Positions 6,944-14,214 of a stretch of DNA of 17,422 nt are shown piece after piece. Position numbers and translations under genes: made by a program. The DNA is from Bacillota bacterium. Lineage in GTDB: Bacteria; Bacillota; Clostridia; Clostridiales; Clostridiaceae. Every line of letters begins with the position of its first letter. Positions within the stretch are counted from its first letter, which is position 1. The stretch lies in assembly GCA_023435985.1 (NCBI GenBank), contig JAEZKY010000360.1:1-17422 (forward strand), read 5' to 3'. The notes beneath the pieces are model-generated. The model was not told the DNA's origin, did no database searches, and saw only the letters and a program-made list of their open reading frames with translations.

Positions 6944-7184
6944 AAATCTAATTTTTAAAGATTGTAAATTTCGGAACAAAAAATCTGAATTATTTATTAG
7001 GTACTCACTATTTAATGCTTATAATTTATAAGATTAGAAGTATGCATTTATTCTTTATGTTAACATAAGATTATTCTGTCGATATCTACTTGATGAATGT
7101 TTGAAAACCTAGAAATTAACAGGATTTTTTAAATTCTATTTAATTTTTGTATAGCTATTGAACAAAAGTTAAACCCAAATGAAA

Positions 7185-7213
7185 TTGAAAACGACAAACA
7201 ATTCGAATAGAAT
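7185..7213 (+). promoter_or_regulatory. Sigma-A-type promoter of the PTS regulator/operon, with an imperfect cre-like overlap
   Basis: TTGAAA (7185-7190), a 17-nt spacer and TAGAAT (7208-7213) match the vegetative consensus at 10 of 12 positions. The sequence TTGAAAACGACAAACA (7185-7200) resembles a CcpA cre box (TG..A..CG....CA) but has one extra base between the two halves, so catabolite control is only a possibility. Confidence 0.6.
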
Positions 7214-7220
7214 AAAATCA

Positions 7221-7268
7221 AGGAGGGGAGGAAAAATAAAATCCAGGGACAAGATTATAACTAATCTT
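7221..7268 (+). promoter_or_regulatory. Leader with an orphan Shine-Dalgarno sequence and a small hairpin
   Basis: AGGAGGGGAGG (7221-7231) would be a very strong ribosome site, but no start codon lies within usable distance. A 7-bp hairpin, AAGATTA (7251-7257) and TAATCTT (7262-7268), follows. The regulator's own start at 7289 has only a moderate AAGGTAGGG before it. Confidence 0.4.
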
Positions 7269-7288
7269 AATAAGAAGGTAGGGATTAA

Positions 7289-9370
7289 ATGGATAAAGAG
7301 CTTGTATCAATTCTTCAGATTTTATTAAATAGCACATTGATAACTACAAAAGGATTGCAGGAAGAAACAAATTCTACCAAAAGACAAGTTGATTACAGGT
7401 TAAATAAAATTAATGACATGTTTAAAGTTAAAAAAGCTCCACTAATAACTTTAGGAGCTAATAAAGACATAATTGTTCAAAAAGAGACAAAGGATGTAAT
7501 TAAAGAAATTCTAAAAAGAAATTATTCAAAAAATACTTATTATTTCAGTAAAACAGAACGGCTTTTATATATGTATTTAATGCTTTTTATAAATATTGAG
7601 GATATTTCAATTAATCATTTTATAAATTCTCTAAAAGTAAGTAGGTCAACTGTAAATCTTGATTTTAAAGATTTGCTACCGGATCTTGAGAAAAAGGGCA
7701 TTGAAGTTAGAAACAATCGTACAAATGGCTATTATTTAGTTGGATCTGAGATGGAAATTAGAAGAGTGCTTATTAAAAATATTATAGAAACTCTTTCTAA
7801 TGAAGAAAGCTCAAGAATATTTGATATCTTTATTGAAGAGTATAAATTAGATAATTATGAAGATGCTAAAAAAACTATATCAAAGCTTATGAAAAAGCAT
7901 GAAATTACTTTTGTTGAAGACAGATTAATTGAATTTATCTATATATTCATTTTTCTAAAAGCTAGAATGCTATCAAAGAAGAAAATCATTTCAGAAAATA
8001 TAGATATTCCCAATATTTCAGTGATGATATCCATGAAGGAATATAAATTTGCTGAGGAAATATTAGAAGTATATGATAGCAAAGATGAGATAAAATCTCA
8101 CGATATAATGTATATCAGTGCCTGGATTTTAGGTATATCAGTAGGTAATGCTGAAGAGGATACAAAAGATAGAGCTGCAATCTCGGAAATTGTAAATAAA
8201 ATGATGACAAAGTTTGAGTATTTAAGCGGAGTTTATTATATAAGCCAAGAGAAAATCTTCAAACAACTATATGCTCATTTTAGACCAGCTTATTACAGAC
8301 TTTTATTTAAACTGCCTATTTACAATCCACTTTGTGAAAAGGTAAAAGAAGAATACCGATTAGTATACAGAATTGTAAGTAATGCAATGAAAGAATTTTG
8401 TGGCTTATTCGGAGAAGAAATTCAAGAAGAGGAATTAGCATATTTAACGATGCATTTCGCAGCTATTTTCTCAAACGGAAAAGAATTTAATATTCTTAGA
8501 AAAAGAACAGCATTAATAGTTTGCTCAAATGGTGTTGGCAGTTCAGCTATCTTACATGCAGAACTTACAAGTTTATTTCCAGAACTATACTTTTTACCAC
8601 CATTGGAATCCTCTAAATTAAAAGATTTTGCTACACCTGTAGATATTGTGTTTACTACTAATTACAAAGCAGAGGGTTTAGAAATAGATGTACCAGTAAT
8701 TAAAGTTAGTCCTGTTATGACCCAAAAAGAAAAATATAAGATTACACGTGAAGTGTATATTCAATTGGGTGATATTTTTTTAAAGCAACCTAAAATAGAT
8801 GAGGTTATGGATATAATAAAGAAATATGCGAAAGTAACTTCTGAAAGTATGCTTTCAAATGAATTATTATCCTATTTGACACAAATAGAAAATTTCACGT
8901 CTAAAGGAGAGGAAGGACTTATGCTAAGCGATCTTACTAATGAAACACTAATAAAACTAAAGGTACCAGCTAAAAATTGTGAGGATGCTATAAGGCAGTC
9001 AGCATCTGTTCTAGTTGAAAACGGTAAAGTTACAAAAGAATATGTTGATGCTATGGTTAATACAGCAAAAGAGTCTGGCGCTTATATAGTAATTACAAAA
9101 CATGTGGCCTTACCACATGCAAGACCAGAAGCCGGGGCAAAAGAAATTGCAATTGGAATTGCAACTTTAGAAGACCCAGTGAAATTCGGTCACAAAGATA
9201 ATGACCCAGTAAAATATGTCTTTACATTGAGTGCAGTAGATAACAACAGTCATTTACGCGCAATGTCAGAACTTGTGGAATTACTGGAAATGGATGAGTT
9301 CTTTAGAACCTTGGATAATGCTAAAGATCCTAAAGAAGTAATAGATTTTATAAAAGCACATGAAGCATAA
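7289..9370 (+). CDS. MtlR/LicR-type PRD transcriptional activator with EIIB-like and ascorbate-type EIIA domains
   Basis: A 693-residue regulator of the BglG/MtlR class. Domains in order: an HTH (about 1-60, TTKGLQEETNSTKRQVDYRL), a second Mga-type HTH (about 85-155, NSLKVSRSTVNLDF), PRD1 (about 185-290), PRD2 (about 305-400) with both regulatory histidines, H330 in YAHFRPAYYRL and H389 in YLTMHFAA, a GatB-like EIIB domain with C412 (VCSNGVGSS), and an EIIA domain from about 545 with H610 in ALPHARPE and H655 in NSHLRAMSELVELL. In PRD1 the place where a histidine is usual appears hydrophobic (IYIFIFLKARML), though I cannot align it strictly. Phosphorylation by HPr and by the cognate EIIB should tune activity. 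As no other EIIA gene is nearby, its EIIA domain may also serve transport. Confidence 0.9.
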   Translation: MDKELVSILQILLNSTLITTKGLQEETNSTKRQVDYRLNKINDMFKVKKAPLITLGANKDIIVQKETKDVIKEILKRNYSKNTYYFSKTERLLYMYLMLFINIEDISINHFINSLKVSRSTVNLDFKDLLPDLEKKGIEVRNNRTNGYYLVGSEMEIRRVLIKNIIETLSNEESSRIFDIFIEEYKLDNYEDAKKTISKLMKKHEITFVEDRLIEFIYIFIFLKARMLSKKKIISENIDIPNISVMISMKEYKFAEEILEVYDSKDEIKSHDIMYISAWILGISVGNAEEDTKDRAAISEIVNKMMTKFEYLSGVYYISQEKIFKQLYAHFRPAYYRLLFKLPIYNPLCEKVKEEYRLVYRIVSNAMKEFCGLFGEEIQEEELAYLTMHFAAIFSNGKEFNILRKRTALIVCSNGVGSSAILHAELTSLFPELYFLPPLESSKLKDFATPVDIVFTTNYKAEGLEIDVPVIKVSPVMTQKEKYKITREVYIQLGDIFLKQPKIDEVMDIIKKYAKVTSESMLSNELLSYLTQIENFTSKGEEGLMLSDLTNETLIKLKVPAKNCEDAIRQSASVLVENGKVTKEYVDAMVNTAKESGAYIVITKHVALPHARPEAGAKEIAIGIATLEDPVKFGHKDNDPVKYVFTLSAVDNNSHLRAMSELVELLEMDEFFRTLDNAKDPKEVIDFIKAHEA
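8904..8923 (+). promoter_or_regulatory. Internal ribosome binding site and in-frame ATG at the EIIA domain boundary
   Basis: AAGGAGAGGAAGG (8904-8916) stands before an ATG at 8921 in the regulator's own frame (codon 545). Starting there would yield a 149-residue protein opening MLSDLTNETLIKLKV and carrying the EIIA histidines at positions 66 and 111, the size and layout of free ascorbate-type EIIA proteins. Internal initiation is an inference; the signal and its placement are seen directly. Confidence 0.5.
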
Positions 9371-9385
9371 AGGAGGAAATGAATT

Positions 9386-9673
9386 ATGTATAAAATTTTA
9401 GTAGCTTGTAGAGCAGGTGTTGGATCTAGTTTAATGTTAAAAATCAAAACCCAGCAGGTAATAAAAGAAAATAATTTTCCAATAGAAATTGAACATGGTT
9501 CGCTAGATTCATTAAATGGATTCAACGGAGATGCAGTAGAAACCTTGGTTGATGTTGCAGAAGAGTTAAAAAATAAAAACTTGAAATTTGATATTATAGG
9601 AATTCATAACATTGTTGATCGTAATGAAATTAAAACAGCATTAGAAAAATTTCTTGCTTCAAAAGAAAAATAA
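9386..9673 (+). CDS. PTS EIIB component, ascorbate (UlaB/SgaB) type
   Basis: A 95-residue cytosolic phosphocarrier. The N-terminal ILVACRAGVGSSLMLKIK carries the P-loop cysteine C8, which would take phosphate from EIIA and pass it to the sugar held by EIIC. The spacing C-x2-G-x-G-S-S-L-M-x-K matches the ascorbate/lactose-like EIIB fold. The ATG follows AGGAGG (9371-9376) by 9 nt, and the gene starts 15 nt after the regulator, with the EIIC gene 27 nt downstream. The sugar is not implied by EIIB itself. Confidence 0.9.
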   Translation: MYKILVACRAGVGSSLMLKIKTQQVIKENNFPIEIEHGSLDSLNGFNGDAVETLVDVAEELKNKNLKFDIIGIHNIVDRNEIKTALEKFLASKEK

Positions 9674-9700
9674 AATTAATAGAATAAAGGGGAGATAGGT

Positions 9701-10972
9701 ATGAATTTTATTATAAGTTTATTAAGCACACCCGCTGTTTTACTTGGTGTAGTTGCATGTATAGGTTTAATTCTCCAAAGAAAATCAGCTACTGAAGTAT
9801 TTACTGGTGCTTCAAAAACACTTATAGGGTTTTTAGTATTTGGTATTGGTGCTTCAGCCATGACCGCATCATTACAAAACTTCAATAAGCTATTCCAGTA
9901 TGGTTTTGGGATAACAGGTGTTATAGCCTCGCCAGAAGCTGCTACAGCACTTGCACAAAATACATATGGATTCGCAGTTTCATGTACATTGATTTTAGGA
10001 TTCATATTAAATTTAGTTTTTGCACGTATTACAAGATTTAAAAACATCTTCTTTACAACAGGTCATAGTTTATTCTTTTCCTGTGTATTAGTACTGATCA
10101 TGCAAGCTCATGGATTCAATAATACAACTACAATTTTAGTAGGTGGTACTATCTTAGGATTTATGTCAGCAGCATTACCTCAATTCTGTCAACCATTTAT
10201 GCGTGAGATGACAGGTGGAGATGAGCAAGCAATTGGTCACTTTAATATGATTGGTTACGGTTTATCCGGTTACCTTGGCCGTATATTTTCAAAATATAAG
10301 GATCAGACCACAGAAGCAATTGAATTTCCTAAATGGTTATCTGTTTTCAAAGATTTCTTAATGGGTTTATCAATAGTTATGCTAATTTTATTCTATGTTG
10401 CAGCATTAAAGGCTGGTCAAGCATTTACTCAACAGCTTGCTGGTTCACAAGACTGGCTAGTATTCCCTCTAGTGCAAGCGTTTACATTTGTTGCTGGTAT
10501 GTCAGTATTAATGACAGGTGTACGTATGTTCTTAGCTGAAATAACTGCCGCATTTGTTATTATATCAGAAAAATATATTCCAGGATCACGACCAGCATTA
10601 GATGTACCAACAGTATTCCCATATGCACCAAATGCAGTTATTCTTGGATTTATAGTATCATATACTGCTGGTCTATTAGCAATCATTGTTATGGCATCGC
10701 TTCCTGGTCTATTTCCTGTAGTTATTATTCCAGCTGCTCATATTTGTTTCTTCTCAGGGGGAACAGCTGCTGTGTTTGGTAATTCATCAGGAGGATGGAG
10801 AGGTGCTGTTTTAGGATCATTTGTTGTTGGATTAATGCTTGCATTCCTTCCAACATTGTTGTATCCAGTTTATGGAACCCTTGGTATACAAGGTGCTACA
10901 TTCCCTAATATAGATTATAACGTAATTGGAAATGCGTTAAATCAAATTTTACAATTAATAAAACCTATCTAA
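9701..10972 (+). CDS. PTS EIIC component, ascorbate (UlaA/SgaT) family
   Basis: A 423-residue membrane protein of the AG/UlaA PTS permease superfamily with about ten or eleven hydrophobic segments. Typical parts are the N-terminal VACIGLILQRKSATEVFTG and KTLIGFLVFGIGA, the FARITRFKNIFFTTGHSLFF segment, and HFNMIGYGLSGYLGRIFSK. It binds and moves the sugar acid while EIIB phosphorylates it. The family contains L-ascorbate permeases, but no UlaD, UlaE, UlaF or UlaG homologue is in the window, so another sugar acid or polyol is more likely. Five of its eight arginines are CGN codons, unlike flanking genes. An AAGGGGAG ribosome site precedes the ATG. Confidence 0.9.
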   Translation: MNFIISLLSTPAVLLGVVACIGLILQRKSATEVFTGASKTLIGFLVFGIGASAMTASLQNFNKLFQYGFGITGVIASPEAATALAQNTYGFAVSCTLILGFILNLVFARITRFKNIFFTTGHSLFFSCVLVLIMQAHGFNNTTTILVGGTILGFMSAALPQFCQPFMREMTGGDEQAIGHFNMIGYGLSGYLGRIFSKYKDQTTEAIEFPKWLSVFKDFLMGLSIVMLILFYVAALKAGQAFTQQLAGSQDWLVFPLVQAFTFVAGMSVLMTGVRMFLAEITAAFVIISEKYIPGSRPALDVPTVFPYAPNAVILGFIVSYTAGLLAIIVMASLPGLFPVVIIPAAHICFFSGGTAAVFGNSSGGWRGAVLGSFVVGLMLAFLPTLLYPVYGTLGIQGATFPNIDYNVIGNALNQILQLIKPI

Positions 10973-11103
10973 GTCAATGAATATTATACATGTATGATAC
11001 ATTAAAAAATTCAAACATAACATGATTCTTTAAAATTTTAGTAGAAAATATTATAGTTTTTATTCTTTGCGTGATAGCTTTATAACTTTAAGGAGGACAA
11101 ATT

Positions 11104-11706
11104 ATGATTGAAAACACGTTACCTAAATTTTTAAACATACTATCTAGCGAAATATCAATGTTCATCGATTCAATTGATGAAATAGCTATAAATAAGGCAC
11201 GTGATCTTATTCTTGAATCAGAAAAGAATAATGGTCGTGTACATGTGACTGGTATTGGTAAACCAGGTCATGTATCAGGATATATTTCTTCATTACTTTC
11301 ATCTACTGGGACACCTGCATATACATTACATGGTACAGAAGCTGTACATGGTTCAAGTGGACAAGTAGTTCCTGGTGATGTGGTTATAGCTATATCAAAT
11401 AGTGGTGAGACTCAAGAGTTAAAAGCAACTATTGAGACCTTGAAAGTTAATGGAGCTAAAATTATCGGAGTCAGCGGTAATTCAGACTCGTGGATAAAAA
11501 ATGCTTCAGATATATTCTTGTTTGCAGGAGTTGAAGAAGAAGGAGACTTACTTAATAAGGCACCTCGTGCTTCAATTCTTGCAGAAACCATAGCATTACA
11601 GTCATTAAGTATTGCGCTGCAATATGCGAAAGGGCTTGATGCAAAACAATATTTAAAGTGGCATCCAGGCGGAAGCTTAGGAAAATCTATTAGAGAAGGG
11701 AAGTAA
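11104..11706 (+). CDS. SIS-domain phosphosugar isomerase, KdsD/GutQ-like without CBS domains
   Basis: A 200-residue single SIS domain. It aligns by eye with the N-terminal isomerase half of E. coli arabinose-5-phosphate isomerase KdsD but stops where the two CBS domains would begin. All four residues known as important in KdsD (Lys59, His88, Glu111, His193) have counterparts: K53 in GIGKPGH, H82 in TEAVHGSSG, E105 in SNSGETQE and H187 in WHPGGSLG. Aldose-ketose isomerisation of a phosphosugar such as arabinose 5-phosphate to ribulose 5-phosphate is therefore plausible. It has its own AAGGAGG site (11090-11096), lies 131 nt after EIIC, and its stop is 4 nt before the lyase gene. Three of its four arginines are CGT. 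Confidence 0.88.
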   Translation: MIENTLPKFLNILSSEISMFIDSIDEIAINKARDLILESEKNNGRVHVTGIGKPGHVSGYISSLLSSTGTPAYTLHGTEAVHGSSGQVVPGDVVIAISNSGETQELKATIETLKVNGAKIIGVSGNSDSWIKNASDIFLFAGVEEEGDLLNKAPRASILAETIALQSLSIALQYAKGLDAKQYLKWHPGGSLGKSIREGK

Positions 11707-11710
11707 TTTC

Positions 11711-12610
11711 ATGAAATATAAGGGCATTATATGTGCAATGATTACGCCTTTAGATGAAAATCAAGATATTAATCCTAAGACAACGCGTGAATTGATTGAT
11801 TATCTTATTGATAATGGAATTTATGGATTATTTATCTTAGGAACAAATGGCGAATGCCATGTTCTTACAGATGATGAGAAAGTTGAATTTGCTAAAATTG
11901 TTATCGAGCATACGAACAATCGTGTACCTGTATTTGTAGGAACAGGAGGTAACTCAACACGTGAAGTCATAAGTTTATCAAAAAAAATGGAAGCAATAGG
12001 TGCGAATGCATTATCAGTTATAACACCATATTTCGTGCCTCCAACACAGCAGGAATTAATTGCACACTACAAAGCAGTGGCATCTGCCGTTAATCTGCCA
12101 ATTTTGATGTATAATATGCCAGGTAAAACAGGCATTAATATTGAACCAGAATCGGTACGTGAATTAGCTAAGGTTAAAAATATTGTTGGAATTAAGGACA
12201 GTGGCGGCAAATTGGAAAACATGAAAGCCTATCTTGAAGTGACTAAAGGTGAAGATTTTGGTGTATTCTCGGGGTCTGATTCACTTATTCTTGATATCCT
12301 TAATGCTGGCGGGCAGGGTGCAGTTGCAGCAACCGCAAATTTTCTGGCAGAAATTGATGTAGCTATTTATAACAACTTTATCAAAGGTGATTTACAAGCA
12401 GCTCAAAAAGCACAAAATAGCATTGAAGAGCTTCGCCGTATTCTTAAATTCGGAACTATTCCATCCGTTATAAAACAGACTGTTGTGTTAAATGGGATAG
12501 ATGTTGGATCTGCACGACTTCCAGCAACACAACCTACTGGTGAAAAATTCGAAGAAATCAAGCGTGTAGTTGAAGCTTATAAGGCTACATTTAATAAGAG
12601 TTTGTACTAA
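11711..12610 (+). CDS. DHDPS/N-acetylneuraminate lyase superfamily aldolase
   Basis: A 299-residue class I aldolase of the DapA/NanA fold. The Schiff-base lysine is K162 (GIKDSGG) and the proton-relay tyrosine is Y134 (MYNMPGKTG). The substrate loop reads GTNGE (44-48) where DapA has GTTGE. At the position of DapA Arg138, which binds the aspartate-semialdehyde carboxylate, there is K139. It is therefore unlikely to be housekeeping dihydrodipicolinate synthase. Cleavage or formation of a 2-keto-3-deoxy sugar acid with pyruvate as one product is the better guess, and the PTS and isomerase neighbours agree. By hand count all eight arginines are CGN codons, a strong contrast with the transketolase genes nearby. 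It is encoded 4 nt after the SIS gene, with a GAAGGGA ribosome site. Confidence 0.87.
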   Translation: MKYKGIICAMITPLDENQDINPKTTRELIDYLIDNGIYGLFILGTNGECHVLTDDEKVEFAKIVIEHTNNRVPVFVGTGGNSTREVISLSKKMEAIGANALSVITPYFVPPTQQELIAHYKAVASAVNLPILMYNMPGKTGINIEPESVRELAKVKNIVGIKDSGGKLENMKAYLEVTKGEDFGVFSGSDSLILDILNAGGQGAVAATANFLAEIDVAIYNNFIKGDLQAAQKAQNSIEELRRILKFGTIPSVIKQTVVLNGIDVGSARLPATQPTGEKFEEIKRVVEAYKATFNKSLY

Positions 12611-12685
12611 TAAGCTAATTAAAATTTGAGGCATTGAAGAAAATAACATATATATGATGTAGTAATGAATATTGAGGTGAATGAT

Positions 12686-13327
12686 ATGAAAAAAATAAAT
12701 ATAACTCAAAAAATGGTAGAGGTTGGAGCACTTGCAATAGTAAGAGCAGAAACAATTGAGCGTGCATGTGAAATTGCTGAAGGCTGCATTAAAGGTGGCA
12801 TACCGGTTATGGAAATGAGTTATACCTTAAATAATGCAGGAGAAATCATTGAAGGACTTAATAAAAAGTACGGTGAAGAAATTTGTGTTGGTGCAGGAAC
12901 GGTTTTAGATAGTGAAACTGCTCGTCATGCTATTTTACATGGAGCTAAGTTTGTTATTGCACCCAACTATAGTGAAGAGGTAGCAAAAATCTGCAATAGA
13001 TATCAGATTCCATATGCACCAGGCTGCACCTCATTAACGGAAGCAGTAAATGCATTGAGTTTAGGTGCTGCATTTATTAAAGCATTTCCAATCTCAGACT
13101 TTTATGGTGCAAAATTAGGAAAAGTATTCAAAACACCAATTCCTGATATGCCAATTCTAGCTAGTGGTGGAATTACTCTTGATAATCTGCATATATGGCT
13201 GGAAAATAAAGTAGATGTTTGCGGATTTGGTGGCCTATTAACTAAAGGTAACTCAGAAAATATAGCAGAAAATGCAAGAAAGATTCGTGAAATCATAGAC
13301 AATTTCAGAAGTTGTACTGCAAATTAA
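12686..13327 (+). CDS. KDPG/KHG-type aldolase (2-keto-3-deoxy-phosphogluconate / 4-hydroxy-2-oxoglutarate)
   Basis: A 213-residue TIM-barrel class I aldolase. The catalytic base is E43 (VMEMSYT) and the Schiff-base lysine is K132 (FIKAFPISDF), with the usual GAGTVLD and ILASGGI motifs. E. coli Eda has E-V-T-L-R-T at the first site; here it is E-M-S-Y-T-L, so the substrate-binding arginine is absent, as in a Firmicute subgroup with E-V-T-Y-T. Cleavage of a 2-keto-3-deoxy acid phosphate to pyruvate plus glyceraldehyde 3-phosphate is expected. A longer reading from ATG 12665 is possible, but GAGGTG (12674-12679) sits 6 nt before ATG 12686. It is the last gene of the CGN-rich block. Confidence 0.87.
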   Translation: MKKINITQKMVEVGALAIVRAETIERACEIAEGCIKGGIPVMEMSYTLNNAGEIIEGLNKKYGEEICVGAGTVLDSETARHAILHGAKFVIAPNYSEEVAKICNRYQIPYAPGCTSLTEAVNALSLGAAFIKAFPISDFYGAKLGKVFKTPIPDMPILASGGITLDNLHIWLENKVDVCGFGGLLTKGNSENIAENARKIREIIDNFRSCTAN

Positions 13328-13344
13328 TTAGATAAATCTAAAGT

Positions 13345-13370
13345 TAAGAGCCGCTTAAAAGTGGCTCTTA
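13345..13370 (+). repeat. Intercistronic stem-loop before the transketolase genes
   Basis: TAAGAGCCGC (13345-13354) and GTGGCTCTTA (13361-13370) form a 10-bp stem with one G-U pair and a 6-nt loop. No T-tract follows on either strand, so termination is unlikely. It probably protects or processes the mRNA between the aldolase and the transketolase genes. Confidence 0.6.
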
Positions 13371-13392
13371 CAAGTATTAGGAGGAATAAGAA

Positions 13393-14214
13393 TTGAACAT
13401 AGAAGAACTAAAAGCTGTAGCAAAAGCTATAAGAATAGACATTATTGAAATGTTAACAGAAGCAAAGTCAGGGCATCCAGGAGGGTCATTATCAATAGTA
13501 GATATACTAACAGTATTATACTTTGAAGAGATGAATATAAAAGCATATGAGCCTAAGTGGGAAGAGCGAGATAGACTTGTATTATCAAAAGGGCATGCAG
13601 CACCAGGGCTATATGCAACATTAGCTGAAAGAGGATATTTTAAAAAAGAAGAGCTTAAATTTCTAAGAAAGTTTGGAGCAATACTACAGGGACATCCAGA
13701 CATGAAGAAAACTCTAGGAGTAGATATGTCAACAGGTTCACTTGGACAAGGACTATCAGCAGCTAACGGAATGGCACTAGCTGGAAAATTAGATAAGAAA
13801 GATTATAGAGTGTACACAATAATAGGAGATGGAGAACTTCAAGAAGGACAAATATGGGAAGCAGCTATGAGTTCGGCTCATTATAAATTAGATAATTTAA
13901 CAGCATTTGTAGATTTAAATGGACTTCAGATAGATGGATCAAATGAAGAGGTTATGAACGTAAATCCAGTAGATAAGAAGTTCGAAGCTTTTGGATGGAA
14001 TGTATTAGTGATAAATGGCCATAACTTCGAAGAAATAAAAGAAGCTTTAATTAAAGCAAAAGGAGCAAAAGGAAAACCAACAGTAATAATAGCAAAAACA
14101 GTTAAAGGAAAAGGAGTATCCTTTATGGAGAATCAAGCCTCCTGGCATGGAACAGCTCCAAATGAAGAGCAAAGAATACAAGCTTTAAGTGAGCTAAAAG
14201 GAGGAGAAGAATAA
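13393..14214 (+). CDS. Transketolase, N-terminal (TPP-binding) subunit
   Basis: A 273-residue protein equal to the N-terminal half of transketolase, the half that binds thiamine diphosphate pyrophosphate and Mg2+. Motifs are SGHPGGSLS (about 24-32), KGHAAPGLYA, TGSLGQGLSAANGMAL, and the TPP signature GDGELQEGQIWEA with a later asparagine (DLNGLQ). With its partner subunit it moves two-carbon ketol groups between pentose, hexose and triose phosphates. The start is TTG at 13393, 8 nt after AGGAGG (13379-13384). The stop overlaps the next ATG by one base (TAATG), so the two halves are translationally coupled. Arginine is almost always AGA here (one CGN of seven), unlike the preceding genes. Confidence 0.92.
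   Translation: MNIEELKAVAKAIRIDIIEMLTEAKSGHPGGSLSIVDILTVLYFEEMNIKAYEPKWEERDRLVLSKGHAAPGLYATLAERGYFKKEELKFLRKFGAILQGHPDMKKTLGVDMSTGSLGQGLSAANGMALAGKLDKKDYRVYTIIGDGELQEGQIWEAAMSSAHYKLDNLTAFVDLNGLQIDGSNEEVMNVNPVDKKFEAFGWNVLVINGHNFEEIKEALIKAKGAKGKPTVIIAKTVKGKGVSFMENQASWHGTAPNEEQRIQALSELKGGEE

Noticed and set aside
9386..10972. A true L-ascorbate utilisation operon
   Set aside because: No lactonase, decarboxylase or L-xylulose/L-ribulose phosphate epimerase genes accompany the PTS.
11711..12610. Housekeeping dihydrodipicolinate synthase (dapA)
   Set aside because: The DapA arginine after YNxPS is lysine, the TT pair is TN, and the neighbours are sugar genes rather than lysine or diaminopimelate genes.
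12665..12685. ATG at 12665 as the KDPG aldolase start
   Set aside because: GAGGTG lies inside the extension at the right distance from ATG 12686, and the family normally begins there.
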